A DNA stretch of 64,000 nucleotides from assembly GCA_001599815.1 (NCBI GenBank), contig BCIA01000004.1:5234082-5298081 (forward strand), read 5' to 3'. The stretch's first letter is position 1. The number at the start of each line of letters is the position of its first letter. Of the stretch, positions 21,370 through 31,868 are shown one piece after another. A program made the position numbers and the translations under genes. The stretch comes from Furcasterigmium furcatum (Eukaryota > Ascomycota > Sordariomycetes > Glomerellales > Plectosphaerellaceae). The notes under the pieces were generated by a model that was not told where the DNA came from, did no database searches, and was given only the letters and a program-made list of their open reading frames with translations.

Positions 21370-23138
21370 ATGTCGGGCCTCGAGGTCGCCGGCGTCGTTC
21401 TTGGGGCCATCCCCATCGTCGTGGCGGCCCTCGAACTCTCAGTCAAAGGCGTCAGCACGCTGAACAAGTGGCGCGCGTACCGCCGGCACATTAAGAACCT
21501 CATCCAAGATCTCGAGACGGAGCATTGCAAGCTCGAGAATGTGCTCGAGCAGCTTCTCAGCGAGATCGCGCGCCAGGATCAGATCGAGGAGATGATCCAG
21601 AATCCGTTCGGGCCTCTCTGGAACGACAGGAGCATCCAGGATCGGGTCCAGAAGCGGCTGTGGAAGTCCGAGAAGGTCTTCAGAAATAACGTCGAGGGCA
21701 TCAAGGAGGCCGTGGACGAGCTGAAGGGGCGCCTCGGGATTGACGCCGATTTTCATGATAAGGTCCAGGTATGTCAAAATCGTCCGGGATGGATGGCCCC
21801 CTTCTAGGGCTGCTTGCTGATTCCTGGCAGGACGCCGACTTGAAACTCAAGTTCAAGAGGTTCTCGTCCTTCGTCGTGAGCGGGAGCGCATGCAAGGACT
21901 TGTTGACGAGAATCAAAGACAACGTCGACAGCTTGGACAAGCTCATGTCGCAGAACGCCCGCCTGGAACCCAAGCGCCAGGCAGATTCGCAAGGCCGGTT
22001 CTCCAAGCTCGTGCGAGAGATGTCGAGGAGTATTCACGAGGCCCTGCGCCGCTCGTGGCGTTGCCAGGGCTCCCACAACGTCACCCTCCAGCTGGAGCCT
22101 CGCACAGCTCAGGTGCGGGCCCAGGACTCCGACGATGACATCCGCGAGAGGCTGTCGTTTGCAGTCGGATTGTCGTCCCAGCAGGCCGGAGACCTCGCCT
22201 GGGAGGAAGTCATCCTTCGGCTCGCTCTCGAAGCGCAGGAATCCGCATACCATTCTCCCATCTTGAAGAAGCCGTCCAAGTCCGTACGGTTCAGCGCCTC
22301 TTCCACCTCGGTGTCGAATCAGGGAGCCTCGACTATCCTCCTCGAATCGACATTCTCGACACTGTCCCTCGGTTCGCCGTACGCTCCCCTAAGCGTCCCC
22401 GATATCGACAACCTTTGTGAAATCGTTTGCAGGGCGCAGAAGAAGAAGGCCCTCTCCTGTTATGGCCGTATTTCCGACGTTTCAAGCTTCCAGAAACCAC
22501 CGAGGAAGTACAGCATCTCGCCGCGGGACATGCCTCGCGCGGATGGTGGTGACTGGAGACTCATCCCCCTGAGTGACGTGCTTTCGAATAAGGACAATAT
22601 GTACTCTCCCTTTTCCTACCCCGAAAAGTTACGACTCGCGTGGATCATCTCGTCCAGCGTGATACAGCTCCAGGAAACGCCCTGGATGCCGAATGTGGTG
22701 TCGATCGAAGACGTATTCTTCATCAGCCGCCAGAACCAGCTCTCCTATAGGGATGTCTTCGTTCTGTCTCGGATGCCGGACATGGCGCTCGCCGGCGCTT
22801 ACCGCAATTCCATCGGCGTGCAAAACATGGCTCTCGTGGCGCTCGGCATCCTGCTCGTCGAGCTCAAGATGGGGAAGCCCATATCGGCTTTGCGGCCGCC
22901 GAACATGGAACCTTCCATACTGATCGATTACGACACCGCCCTTCGACAACTTGACAAGGTCAGCTTAAACAATGCAAGCCTCAACTACGACACGGCGGTG
23001 AGGCGGTGTCTGAGGTGCGAGTTCCACCAGATGCACTGGAGCTTCGAGGATGACAAGTTCCGGCAGTACGTCTTTGATGAAGTCGTGGCGAACCTGGAGC
23101 AGGATCTGAAGTATATCGCGATGGACATGGTGTGTTGA
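21370..23138 (+). CDS. DUF7580-like fungal protein with hydrophobic N-terminal helix
   Basis: Two exons, 21370-21768 and 21831-23138, giving 568 aa. The N-terminus (MSGLEVAGVVLGAIPIVVAA) followed by a long amphipathic helical region (YRRHIKNLIQDLETEHCKLE) is typical of a large fungal family linked to HeLo-like and NLR-type incompatibility proteins. The C-terminal half has KLRLAWIISSSVIQLQETPW, then VSIEDVFFI and ALVALGILLVELKMGKPI. That pattern resembles the C-lobe of a degenerate protein kinase and matches my memory of the DUF7580 domain. No intact kinase catalytic motif (HRD or DFG) is visible. Function unknown; membrane interaction or self-recognition are guesses from family context. The ATG at 21370 is the first in the frame. 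Confidence 0.75.
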
Positions 23139-23259
23139 TTAGCAGGCAGGGTATACCCAAACAGGCGATGATGAGGAGAGCCATGCAAATTCGAGTTCAA
23201 GGCTACAGACGCCGCGTGCCATGTTGTCCGTCTACCTGTACAATGATGTCTCCGTGTCA

Positions 23260-25556
23260 TTAGTTCCCGTCCAACAGGACCTTGAGTGCCTCCACGAGGA
23301 CTTCGACAACCTCGGCCCTTCGGCTCTTCTTGGCCGCTTCCTTGAGTATCTCCAGGCCGTTCTCGTCCTTAATCTTCTGCCGCGCGAGTTTGCCCGCTTC
23401 TCCGTCTGCTGCAACCATGTTGTATAACACAAAGCCACCGCGATGCTTCAGGTCCTCCCTTTCGTCGGCGCACATGTCGAGAACCACCTTGACGCCCCTG
23501 TCTCGCTCCACAATGGCCCTGACCGCGTTTGGATGTCCAGTAATGGCCGCAAGAGCCCCACCCGCCGCGCTCCTCGTCGCGTCGTCTTCGGCATCGGCGA
23601 GAGCCAGCAGGATATGCATGCGCTCTTTGGATTGCGGGCTCCCGTCGGCATACAGAGCCATGCCTTCAGGTGCTTGGACCAAGTTGCAAATCAGCTCGAC
23701 AGCGGCCTTGGATACCAGTGGGTTGGAAGAGAGTAGCTGTTCCTCAATGTGGGTCCAGCAAGTCCGAATGATCGTTCGCCGGGTGTCGACGTCGTCATTT
23801 GAGGCGAGATTTGTGAGAGCCATCAAGGCCTCGAATGTGGGCAAAAGATCCCGAGTCTCGGCAGCGGGATCCGGCGGAATGATGGAGACGAGTGGGCGGA
23901 TCGCGGAGCTTTGGGGGTGGGATCGACTGCCGCCAAAGACCAGACTCGGGTTTGTGCTGATGAGAATGCGTGCTAGCGCTTGCGCAGCTGTCCTCCGCCC
24001 TGCGGTTTCCGATTCTGGAAGGGTGCTCCACGACGTCATAAGAAGCTTGATGGCACCCTGCTGGGCAAGCTGGCCACGGAGGCTGGAGGTGACCGAGAGA
24101 GAGTAGATGATAGCGATGATGAGTGAGAGTGATGCCGGTGAGCCAAGCTTGCTGTGTGAGACCAGCACCGGTGTAACGCCAGCATCGAAGACGGCCTGGC
24201 ACCTCTTGGCGACATGCTTGTCGTCGTTCAAGGGTTCGGGCTGAATCTTGCCGGCAGCGTTTGCATAGGCTTTGAGCTGGTTCATTTTTTTCTCCTCCTC
24301 TGACAGGCTCGGCTGATATCTTGTCAAGTTGACGAGAATGCTCAAGGCGCCGTAGGTCATTGGTGATTTTGGCGGTGCTTCCGAGAGCGCCTGAACTAGT
24401 TTTTTGAGGATTTCCTTGTTGTGCGCCAGTTCCTCCTTCACTTTGGGTTGCAAGGATGCATACGCCAGGCCTTCGATCGAGTGCTGCCTGCCATAGTCGT
24501 CTTCGTTGAGCAGCAGGCCAGTAAACCTAGATGTTAGATCCTCAATGGTGGTGATGGCGGAAGTGATCCTTCCTTGCTGGTCTTGTGCCCCTTGATCATT
24601 CAGCGAGGCTGCCGAGGGCACTGCCTTCAGTCTGAAGTCAGTCAGATCTTACTTGGCAATTCGCCTCCTTGCGGGAAATATGAATCTTGTGGCTGGAACT
24701 GAGCCGCAGGGACCTGGAATGGGGTCCGTGGGGTGGGGGAAGTAGGGGGTGTAGAATAAGGGGAATCGGTGATAGCGGATGAAGGAGGGTGGAGGTCTGG
24801 ATACCATACCCTCAGCTTGGCCAGGATGACAGCGGCGAGGTTCTGCACGGCCTCGGAGTGTCGTCGCATGGAGAGAGAGCCCTCCTGGGTGATGTACTCG
24901 GGGTTCTGCTGCATCTCCTTGGCGACCTCGGCGGGGTCTTGGTCCACAACCTCCTCGAGCCATTCTGTGCAATATTTTTGCACGGCGTCGCGGCAAGCTT
25001 GGTTCATGCATGCGGCGTTGAGCATGTCCAGACAGGCCGTCTCGACCTTGCGGCTCTTCCACTTGCGGCGCATCAGGGGCCCGAGCGAGGGGAGGAAGCC
25101 CTCGCTGAGGAAGAGACCAGCGGTGAGGTCTGGGACGATGGGGAAGATGGAAGCGGCGACGCAAAAGGCGGCAATATAGTCGTCGTAGGTACCGCGCTTG
25201 ACCTTGTCGAGGAAGAAAGCGGAGAGCTTCTTGGCTCCGTCGTCGCCAGCAGCCTTGAGGTATGCGGCGGTCGTGATGACGGCGTGGCCTCGGACGACCT
25301 CAGGTTGGCGCATGTCGAGGTAGGCGAGGACAGTATCGACACAGTCGGCATCGAGGAGTGTGCAAATGGAAGAAGAGCCCTTGTCAGCCTTTGTGAGCTC
25401 GGCGTCCTGGTTGAGAAGCTTGGTGAGGTTGCTGAGATCCCTGATGGTCTCATCGTCCTCCTGGCCGCCTTCCATTAATCGCGCGAGAATGATGAGGGTC
25501 TCGTCTTCGCGCGACACGGCCGCGGGGGGCGGAGCTGCGGATGCGACAGATGCCAT
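23260..25556 (-). CDS. SHE4: She4/Cro1-like UCS myosin chaperone
   Basis: Two exons in reverse order, 24810-25556 and 23260-24624, giving 703 aa. The protein is a run of armadillo-like helical repeats: N-terminal central region (EVVRGHAVITTAAYLKAAG), then the UCS domain with LASNDDVDTRRTII, AAVELICNLVQAPEGM and KHRGGFVLYNMVAADGE. These are characteristic of UNC-45/Cro1/She4 proteins that fold and stabilise myosin motor domains for actin-based processes. The N-terminal TPR domain of animal UNC-45 is absent, as in fungi. The first ATG is at 25556; upstream codons in the frame are non-ATG. The single intron as drawn is 185 nt, longer than others here, and its open Pro-rich reading leaves its borders uncertain. 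Confidence 0.82.
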
Positions 25557-27355
25557 GACAGGCAAAGAGAGGGAGGAATAAGATGAGGAGGAGCGGTGGT
25601 GGTGTGCAGAATTGGTGTCGTCGCCGGATATTCCGGTGGACTAACACGAGAGAGTTATGAGGGGAGTGAGTGGGCAGGGGACGCGGAGTGAGCGCGTCTT
25701 GCCCTTCGATAAGGAAGCGTGGGCGATTAGCTGTAAGTACTGGGTTCAGACTTATCGTGACCTGCCCAGTATTGAGGAGGTATGAAGATGACGAGACGCA
25801 ACAGGAGGAGAACGCGGAAGCCCGGACGCGGCGAAGGATGAGGTCTATAAGTAGGAGGAGGAGGGAGACGGGGACAGAAAAAGGCGCTTCTTGATGCTGG
25901 GTCTCACCCCCGTCCCTTGTCAGACACAGCTGTGCGGCGGCGCGTGGGTGGGATGGGCTTCGGTGTGGTGGAGGGGTCGATGCGAGGCGAGTCGAGGCGA
26001 GGCGTGGTTTGACTAGGTAGGTATGTTGACGGGATGGAATGTGGGAAGGGAAACAAAAGGGAAGCGGAGCTTGAGGGTGCAAGGGAGCAGCAGGGGTCGG
26101 TCCAGGGCGCTGGAGGTGGGCGGATGACAGAGCTCTGAGGGGGAGTCCAATGGGAGGGCCGGGATGGTGCCAAGGCCACGCACCTGCCGAAGCTTCCTCT
26201 CTCAAGCGCGCAGGAGCTTCCTTTCCACGAGGAGGTGCGTGCCGGTCTTTGGAGCTCTGCTGTTGGCTGGCTCTTGAGGTGGTGCAGCAGCGCAGGAAGC
26301 GGGCGGAAGGTGAGGTGGTGCAGAAGGTGGGATGTGGCAGAGGATGGAAGGTGCGATACGGCCTCGGCTGAACAGATTTTTGGGATGAAAGCTCCATGCC
26401 CTCCTCCTCTAACACCAGTCGGTCCTTCCACGGTCATGGACGGCCGCCACCTCAACCTGGAACCGCGAGACTTGCCTCACTTTGGGCCTGGCGCGTCGCA
26501 GAGCCCCCCACTGTCCTCCTGCAACAGCATTTGAGCCAGCGGGCCCATCACGTGCTTAGCGCTCCAGCAATCCACGGGCAGCTAACAGTTGCCGGCCCGT
26601 GGTCCGTTTTAGGGCCCTTTCACTGAAGCCACCTCAGCGCTAGATGCCTGTAGCTCGCCGGAGGCAGTGTCTACACCTTCCATGATTTCCATGGAAGCCG
26701 GCCTTGGCTGAATCACCTACAAATGCACATGACATCGTGTTTGTCTCTGGATTCTCTATCATGCATCTTTGCTTCTTCCCGTGGACTGTCTCGAGCTGGG
26801 GGTATGTCGAAGGCGCATGCCATCCAAGTGGTTTCGAGGGGTTTACCTTGGAAACAGTGAGCGGCTAAGAGTTGGCAGAACCTACTTTGCCTACCTACTT
26901 ACGAGAGACTTGCATCACCCGGGTCAGCTGGACACCTACTCGTACTAAGGTTATGGAATTCAGGGATCAAGACGGACGTCACGAGTGAGGTGGCCAGTGG
27001 CGATGATGTGCTGGTGTTTCAGGGTCCAAGGCTCAGGTAACTCAGGGCTGTCCGGGTGCCCCGTTGGGACTGTCTATCTTTCTGCCTGTGACGTTATCGT
27101 TTTACATCTTTGCTTTTTTCGGGTAGCCGCGACCCACAAAGGCAGGTGCAGGCTTGGCAACAGGCAGGCCTGCCACTTTATGTACGATTACGCACGGACC
27201 ATGACGCCTCTTTCTCGTGCAACTTCACGACTTGTTGCATCCCGTCTCTCACGGCCAAAGCAAACAACCCGAGCTTCCCTGCGTCTCGCCTGAAGCCCTC
27301 GATGACTCCCGCCTCCCGGTAACCTTGCTTCCATCCGCGGCACCTCCCTGCCGCC
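25557..27355. promoter_or_regulatory. Long divergent intergenic region SHE4/TFB4
   Basis: 1.8 kb without a supportable gene. The part next to SHE4 is purine-rich on the plus strand, i.e. CT-rich in the sense of SHE4, as expected for its leader. Long open frames on the minus strand (25450-26415) are low-complexity Pro/Ser/His translations of this biased sequence and carry no motif. A perfect 8-bp inverted repeat with a 5-nt loop lies at 26677-26697. Sequence next to TFB4 probably holds its promoter and leader. Confidence 0.45.
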
Positions 27356-28516
27356 ATGAATGCCGTCGACGCCTCGGACCACGTCGAGGTCGAGACCTCA
27401 GAGGAGACTCCTTCTCTGTGCACCGTCATCCTCGACACAAACCCTCGTGCCTGGGCTGCGATAGGCGAGACGCTTCCCTTGTCGAAGGTCATCGCCAATG
27501 TCCTCGTCTTCCTCAATGCCAACCTCGCTTTCTCCAATGCGAACCAAGTCGCCGTCATCGCCGCCCACACGAACCGCGCCGTCTGGCTATACCCGACAAA
27601 ACCAGAATCCTCGAACGCCGACCAGAATGCCACCACAGACGGCGATGTACAAATGCGAGATGAGCCAAGCAGCTCTATGCTCTCGGCCAACAAATACCCC
27701 CAGTTTGCCCAGATCGAGTCCGCCGTGCTTGCTTCTGTCAAGCAGCTCCTCGAGACCACGACGGAAGCAGATCTGAACAGCACCACGACACAGCTCTCTG
27801 GCGCTCTCACCCTTGCCCTGTCGTACATCAACAAGGCCTCGCAATCCTTTACGGCGAGCAAGGCTGACACGACCAAAGCCCACGCCGCCTGCCCTCCCGG
27901 CCTGTCGGCATCGATCCTTGTTGTTTCTGTCTCCGACGCAGAACCCTCTCAGTATATCCCAACTATGAACGCCGTCTTCGCCGCTGCCCACTCCAGCATA
28001 CCCATCGACGTCTTGTCCCTCTCTCCGTCAACGATAGCGAATAGCGCCAACACAAGCTCAGCAAACCCCGCCCCCGAGGGCCCTTCCGACACCACAACCC
28101 AGGGATCAACAAACTCCTTTCTCCAGCAAGCATCACATATTACAAACGGCGTCTACCTGCAGCCCGCATATCCCCACGGCCTCCTCTCGTACCTCTTTTT
28201 CGCCTACGCCCTCGCAGATAACGGCGCCCGCGCTGCCCTCGTCCCGCCCACCCATCACACTGTGGATTTCCGAGCTGCCTGCTTCTGCCATGGCCGCGTC
28301 GTCGACACCGGCTTCGTCTGCTCCGTCTGTCTGAGCATCTTCTGCTCCGTTCCAGAGGGCGCAGACTGCCTCACGTGCGGCACACACCTCGCCCTCGGCA
28401 ACTACGGCGCTAAACCCGCCGTCGTTCCCCGGAAGAAGAAGAAGAGAAAGCGCGTTCTGCCCAACGGCAGCGTGAGGGAGGAGACGGGCACCCCCGCGGG
28501 GACGCCCATGCGATAG
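27356..28516 (+). CDS. TFB4: TFIIH subunit Tfb4 (p34)
   Basis: A single exon of 386 codons in a strong start context (CCGCCATGA). The von Willebrand A-like domain covers most of the chain: TVILDTNPRAW near the start, NQVAVIAAHTNRAVWLYP, ALTLALSYINKAS, and YLQPAYPHGLLSYLFFAYA. A C-terminal C4 zinc finger follows (DFRAACFCHGRVVDTGFVCS, then CSVCLSIFC and CLTCG). A Lys-rich tail closes it (RKKKKRKR), a likely nuclear signal. This is the Tfb4/p34 subunit of the TFIIH core, which acts in RNA polymerase II initiation and nucleotide excision repair. Several low-complexity Ser/Thr inserts in the vWA domain make it somewhat longer than yeast Tfb4 (338 aa). Confidence 0.9.
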   Translation: MNAVDASDHVEVETSEETPSLCTVILDTNPRAWAAIGETLPLSKVIANVLVFLNANLAFSNANQVAVIAAHTNRAVWLYPTKPESSNADQNATTDGDVQMRDEPSSSMLSANKYPQFAQIESAVLASVKQLLETTTEADLNSTTTQLSGALTLALSYINKASQSFTASKADTTKAHAACPPGLSASILVVSVSDAEPSQYIPTMNAVFAAAHSSIPIDVLSLSPSTIANSANTSSANPAPEGPSDTTTQGSTNSFLQQASHITNGVYLQPAYPHGLLSYLFFAYALADNGARAALVPPTHHTVDFRAACFCHGRVVDTGFVCSVCLSIFCSVPEGADCLTCGTHLALGNYGAKPAVVPRKKKKRKRVLPNGSVREETGTPAGTPMR

Positions 28517-28847
28517 ATGGGGTTCTGTGCATGCAGTGCATATGCATGATTCAGGGCAACGTATGGCTAGAGCACATGTGTCCGGACTATGGCGTTTTGG
28601 ATCGGCAGCGGGACAAGGCACGGCAGAGGAGTACCGGATGCCTTATATACCACGTGTTGAATTCACTTCTCATTTCACTCCCAGAAAACTGCGTACAGAA
28701 GAGTATTCCTAGGATCTATGCAGGGGGGTATCACTAACATCTAACATGTAAGCATGAATGCGGACACAATAGGTAACTCGCATTGTGGCCCGACCACTTG
28801 CCAGCTTCTGCTCCGTGCCTCCAGGCGCTCCAGATTCAATATGCCCA
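28517..28847. other. Convergent TFB4/taspase intergenic region
   Basis: A 331-nt spacer between two stops. I see no gene or repeat. Confidence 0.45.
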
Positions 28848-30722
28848 TCACTCAAGCCGTATCTTCCTCGCACCACCCGTGACAGTGCCTCCATTTCCCA
28901 GGCGAGACATGACACACATAGGTTCCTTGTCTGAGCCACCCATCGAAGCGAGAGCGAACGAGTCGGTGTTGTGAGCAAAGTACAGATAGAAGCCAGTCTT
29001 GGTCTTCTTCACCGTCATGACGCCGATGGCTCCCACGGAGTTGCAGTTGGTGACGCCTGGGTGTCCCATGAAATCTTGGTTGACGAATGACTCCATGATC
29101 TTGTCCTCATTAAACTCCTCGACATCCTGCCCGGATTCCCCGCGACGAGTGTTGCGATAGATGCGTTCGGCACACCTCTGTGAAGCCATTGTGGTGGCCA
29201 TGTGCTCTCCCGTGCCGCTGGTGACAGTTGCCACGCAGATCCCGTCTGCATCTGAGGGGTCCACCGGGACCACAGCGGTACCGATGCCTACCAGAGCCGC
29301 TGGGCCGAGTCGGCCTCGGTGCTTCATGCCGATGCCGCCGGAGGAAGAACCCGCAGCGATTCGCCCTTTTTCGTCGATGGCTATGGCACCAACGGTGTCG
29401 GTGATCAGATCCATGAGAGGCTCGTCCTCTTTCTCCTTGTCATAAGGAAAGGGACGCTTAGTTCCGCGAAGACCCCGCAACTCTTCTTGGGGAGGGGTAC
29501 CAGTCGGCTGCTCTAGCTGCAGCTTGAACGGCTGAGGAGACCTTCCACTATCACGATGTCCTTCGTGCGCCAGGTTGGACGATGGAGTAAGTCCTGTGGT
29601 TGGCTGTCCGCGTCGATGACGCTTCGGTGAAGGTGCTCTATCCTTGCTGGGATTTGAGCTCCCGAGGTAGCTGAGAGGACTCCTTTCCAGGACCTGCGTT
29701 GGAGAAGTTTGGGCGGTTGTTGTGGCAGGAGTCGAGGAGAATGGAAACTGAGCCTGCTTTTCCAGGGCTGGAGTGCCGCGGTATGGCGAGTCCGGCTGCC
29801 CTTCGTTCCATGTGCCAGTGAGAATCGCATTGGCGTGGTCTCTTTGCTGTGAACTACCGGTTCGACTCGACTCGTTGGACCCCATGGAAAGGGTTTCATA
29901 CTGTTGACACGGCTGGCTGTTGGGGCAAAGTTCCTTCTGTAGCTCCTCCTTCTTGAGCCTCTCATCTGCGCGTTTGAGATCCTCTTGCCACCGAACGAAG
30001 CGGTCACGGGCATTCTTGGATATCAAGTTATCATTGGGCACAACATTGACTCCATGCTTGTCGGCGAAGATTCTCGCGCCTTCTCCGACGAGGATGTTTG
30101 GTGGAACTCGTCGAAGAGTCAGTGGCTGGGTGCTCCTGTCGAGGATCAACTTCGCTAGACAGATAGGATTGCGAATGTCTGTAAGCTTGTTAGAGTGTAT
30201 TCGCCGGTAGTATGGGGTAAACATGAGGTGTACTTGGCACAGCACCACAGGCGCCGCTCCTTCCGAGGTGGTCGACAATGGTGGCGTCGCACTCGACCGT
30301 CCCGTCTATAGACAGGTTTGAGCCGTAGCCAGCGTTGGTGATTTCCTTGTCCTCAAGAACCCGCAAGGCAGCCTCGACGGCCTCCGTAGCGGTTGCGCCG
30401 GACCGCAGGAACCTTATCCCCATAAGAGCGGCACTGTGGTTGTGATCAGTTGAATTCTCGACTCCTGCAGAAACCGGACTCACTCCTTGCATGCCTCAAG
30501 GTGAACTTGCTCGTTCTGGTGGCTGTGGAAGCCGGCCCCAGCATGGATGAAGATGGCACCGGTGAACTTGGAGCGTGGCTCACGCCTGAGGACCCGATCA
30601 ACAGTGCCATCGGCGCCACCTGAAAATCCGGTGTTGTTCGTGGTGGTTGCAGGGAGGTCGCTGCAAGGCCGAGATGCAGCAACGCCTTCGATGCCAGTCC
30701 CGGGGAGGAGACGCTCTCCCAT
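28848..30722 (-). CDS. Taspase-like threonine aspartase (Ntn hydrolase)
   Basis: Three exons in reverse order, 30484-30722, 30234-30433 and 28848-30178, giving 589 aa. The N-terminal half shows the asparaginase/taspase signature: FIHAGAGFHSHQNEQ, NAGYGSNLSIDGTVECDA and GACGAVPNIRNPI. The autocatalytic site is DTVGAIAIDEKG; its Thr (about residue 408) would become the N-terminal nucleophile after self-cleavage. GATVTSGTGEH-like and GGSDKEP blocks complete the beta subunit. A Ser/Pro/Arg-rich insert of about 150-170 residues sits before the nucleophile and accounts for most of the length over human taspase-1 (420 aa). Substrate unknown. The first ATG is at 30722; the frame is open a few codons upstream only through TTG. 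Confidence 0.83.
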
Positions 30723-31868
30723 TCTTCCCTTCGTCAGGATCAACCGACAGAGTGAGTCTGGCTAATTTGTGCTGTGCGGCCTACAGGGCTCAGATTTACC
30801 GAGGGTCGAGAGGGGTGTGTGACCAGGGGTCGTGAGGGTCTGTCTGGATGATGCGTGCGAGACATCAAGAGCGCCGATGCGAGTGTCAGAGTCCTCAGTT
30901 GCAGCAAATCAGAACGAAATGATGCTGATGCCGAATGATGTGGCCGGGGATAAGGATTGTTGTGCCGTAGGACAGGTCCTAGGCGTGATGTTGGGGTTTA
31001 AGAAAATAGTAGTAGTAGGGGACAAGGTAGCTGAGGTGGACATATACTGATGAAATGTCAAGAAGTGAGTCCCTTGCAGTCCAGGTGCCATCTGTTTGGA
31101 AAGTCCTGGTCTCCGGATGTGACTGGGCGAAGCAGAACGTGCTTGGTGGAAGGAGCGCGGGTCACGGCAGCTGCTTCAACTGAAGAAGCAGGTGCCTACC
31201 TACTTCCCTAGCTAGCCCGTCCTGCGGGTTGGTCGATGTAATGGGCCTGTGACCAAGACCTTCCGGTCCAACCGTGAAGCTTCTCCCCGTATCTGAGACG
31301 AAGGTACCTTGGTAGTGAGTGATCTTGAAGCTTCCAGGCTGATCAGAAGTGCTGATGTTGGCCAAGGAGCACGTCAAAGCCTCCGTCCGACATCAGAGCC
31401 CAAGATATGTTTGGATCTGCATCCAACCTCGAGCACGAACAAAGGCTTGATCTTCAGGGCTGTGATCCCAATACAGTGACACCATAACAAGAAATCCAGT
31501 AGTATGAAGAAGAATCTTGCAAACAAAAGTCATCATGAGCTGAGGCCTTCGACGAGACCATCGAATGCTGACTAAGGGAGCACAGTCCCAATACAGTGCT
31601 TACAACAATCCCCACTCACCAGCTTCGGCCAATCGCGCATCTGAAGAACAACCCCACTTCCAACCAGCCTCCGATGCACAGCCGCAAGACAGAGAGCTCG
31701 AGACAAGGCACCCGACACAACTGAACCCACACCTTGACGTACGTCGTAATCGTCCATCGACACCGTCGTCGCCGAGTCGACGTCTTGCTCACCACTCCGC
31801 CTCTGCAACTCCCATTGATGCTGTCGGGTCTCTAGCACCCTCAAAGAGAATCCGCTACATCCGCAGCA
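30723..31868. promoter_or_regulatory. Divergent region between taspase-like gene and ARP3
   Basis: 1.15 kb between two starts. The stretch 31560-31868 is CA/CT-rich and is probably ARP3 leader. Short frames on both strands show no motifs. Confidence 0.45.

Noticed and set aside
25450..26415. 321-codon minus-strand frame upstream of SHE4
   Set aside because: A low-complexity Pro/Ser/His translation of a CT-rich leader that overlaps the SHE4 start in another frame.
26677..26697. 8-bp inverted repeat with 5-nt loop (CTTCCATG / CATGGAAG)
   Set aside because: Short enough to arise by chance in the window and at no defined distance from a gene start.
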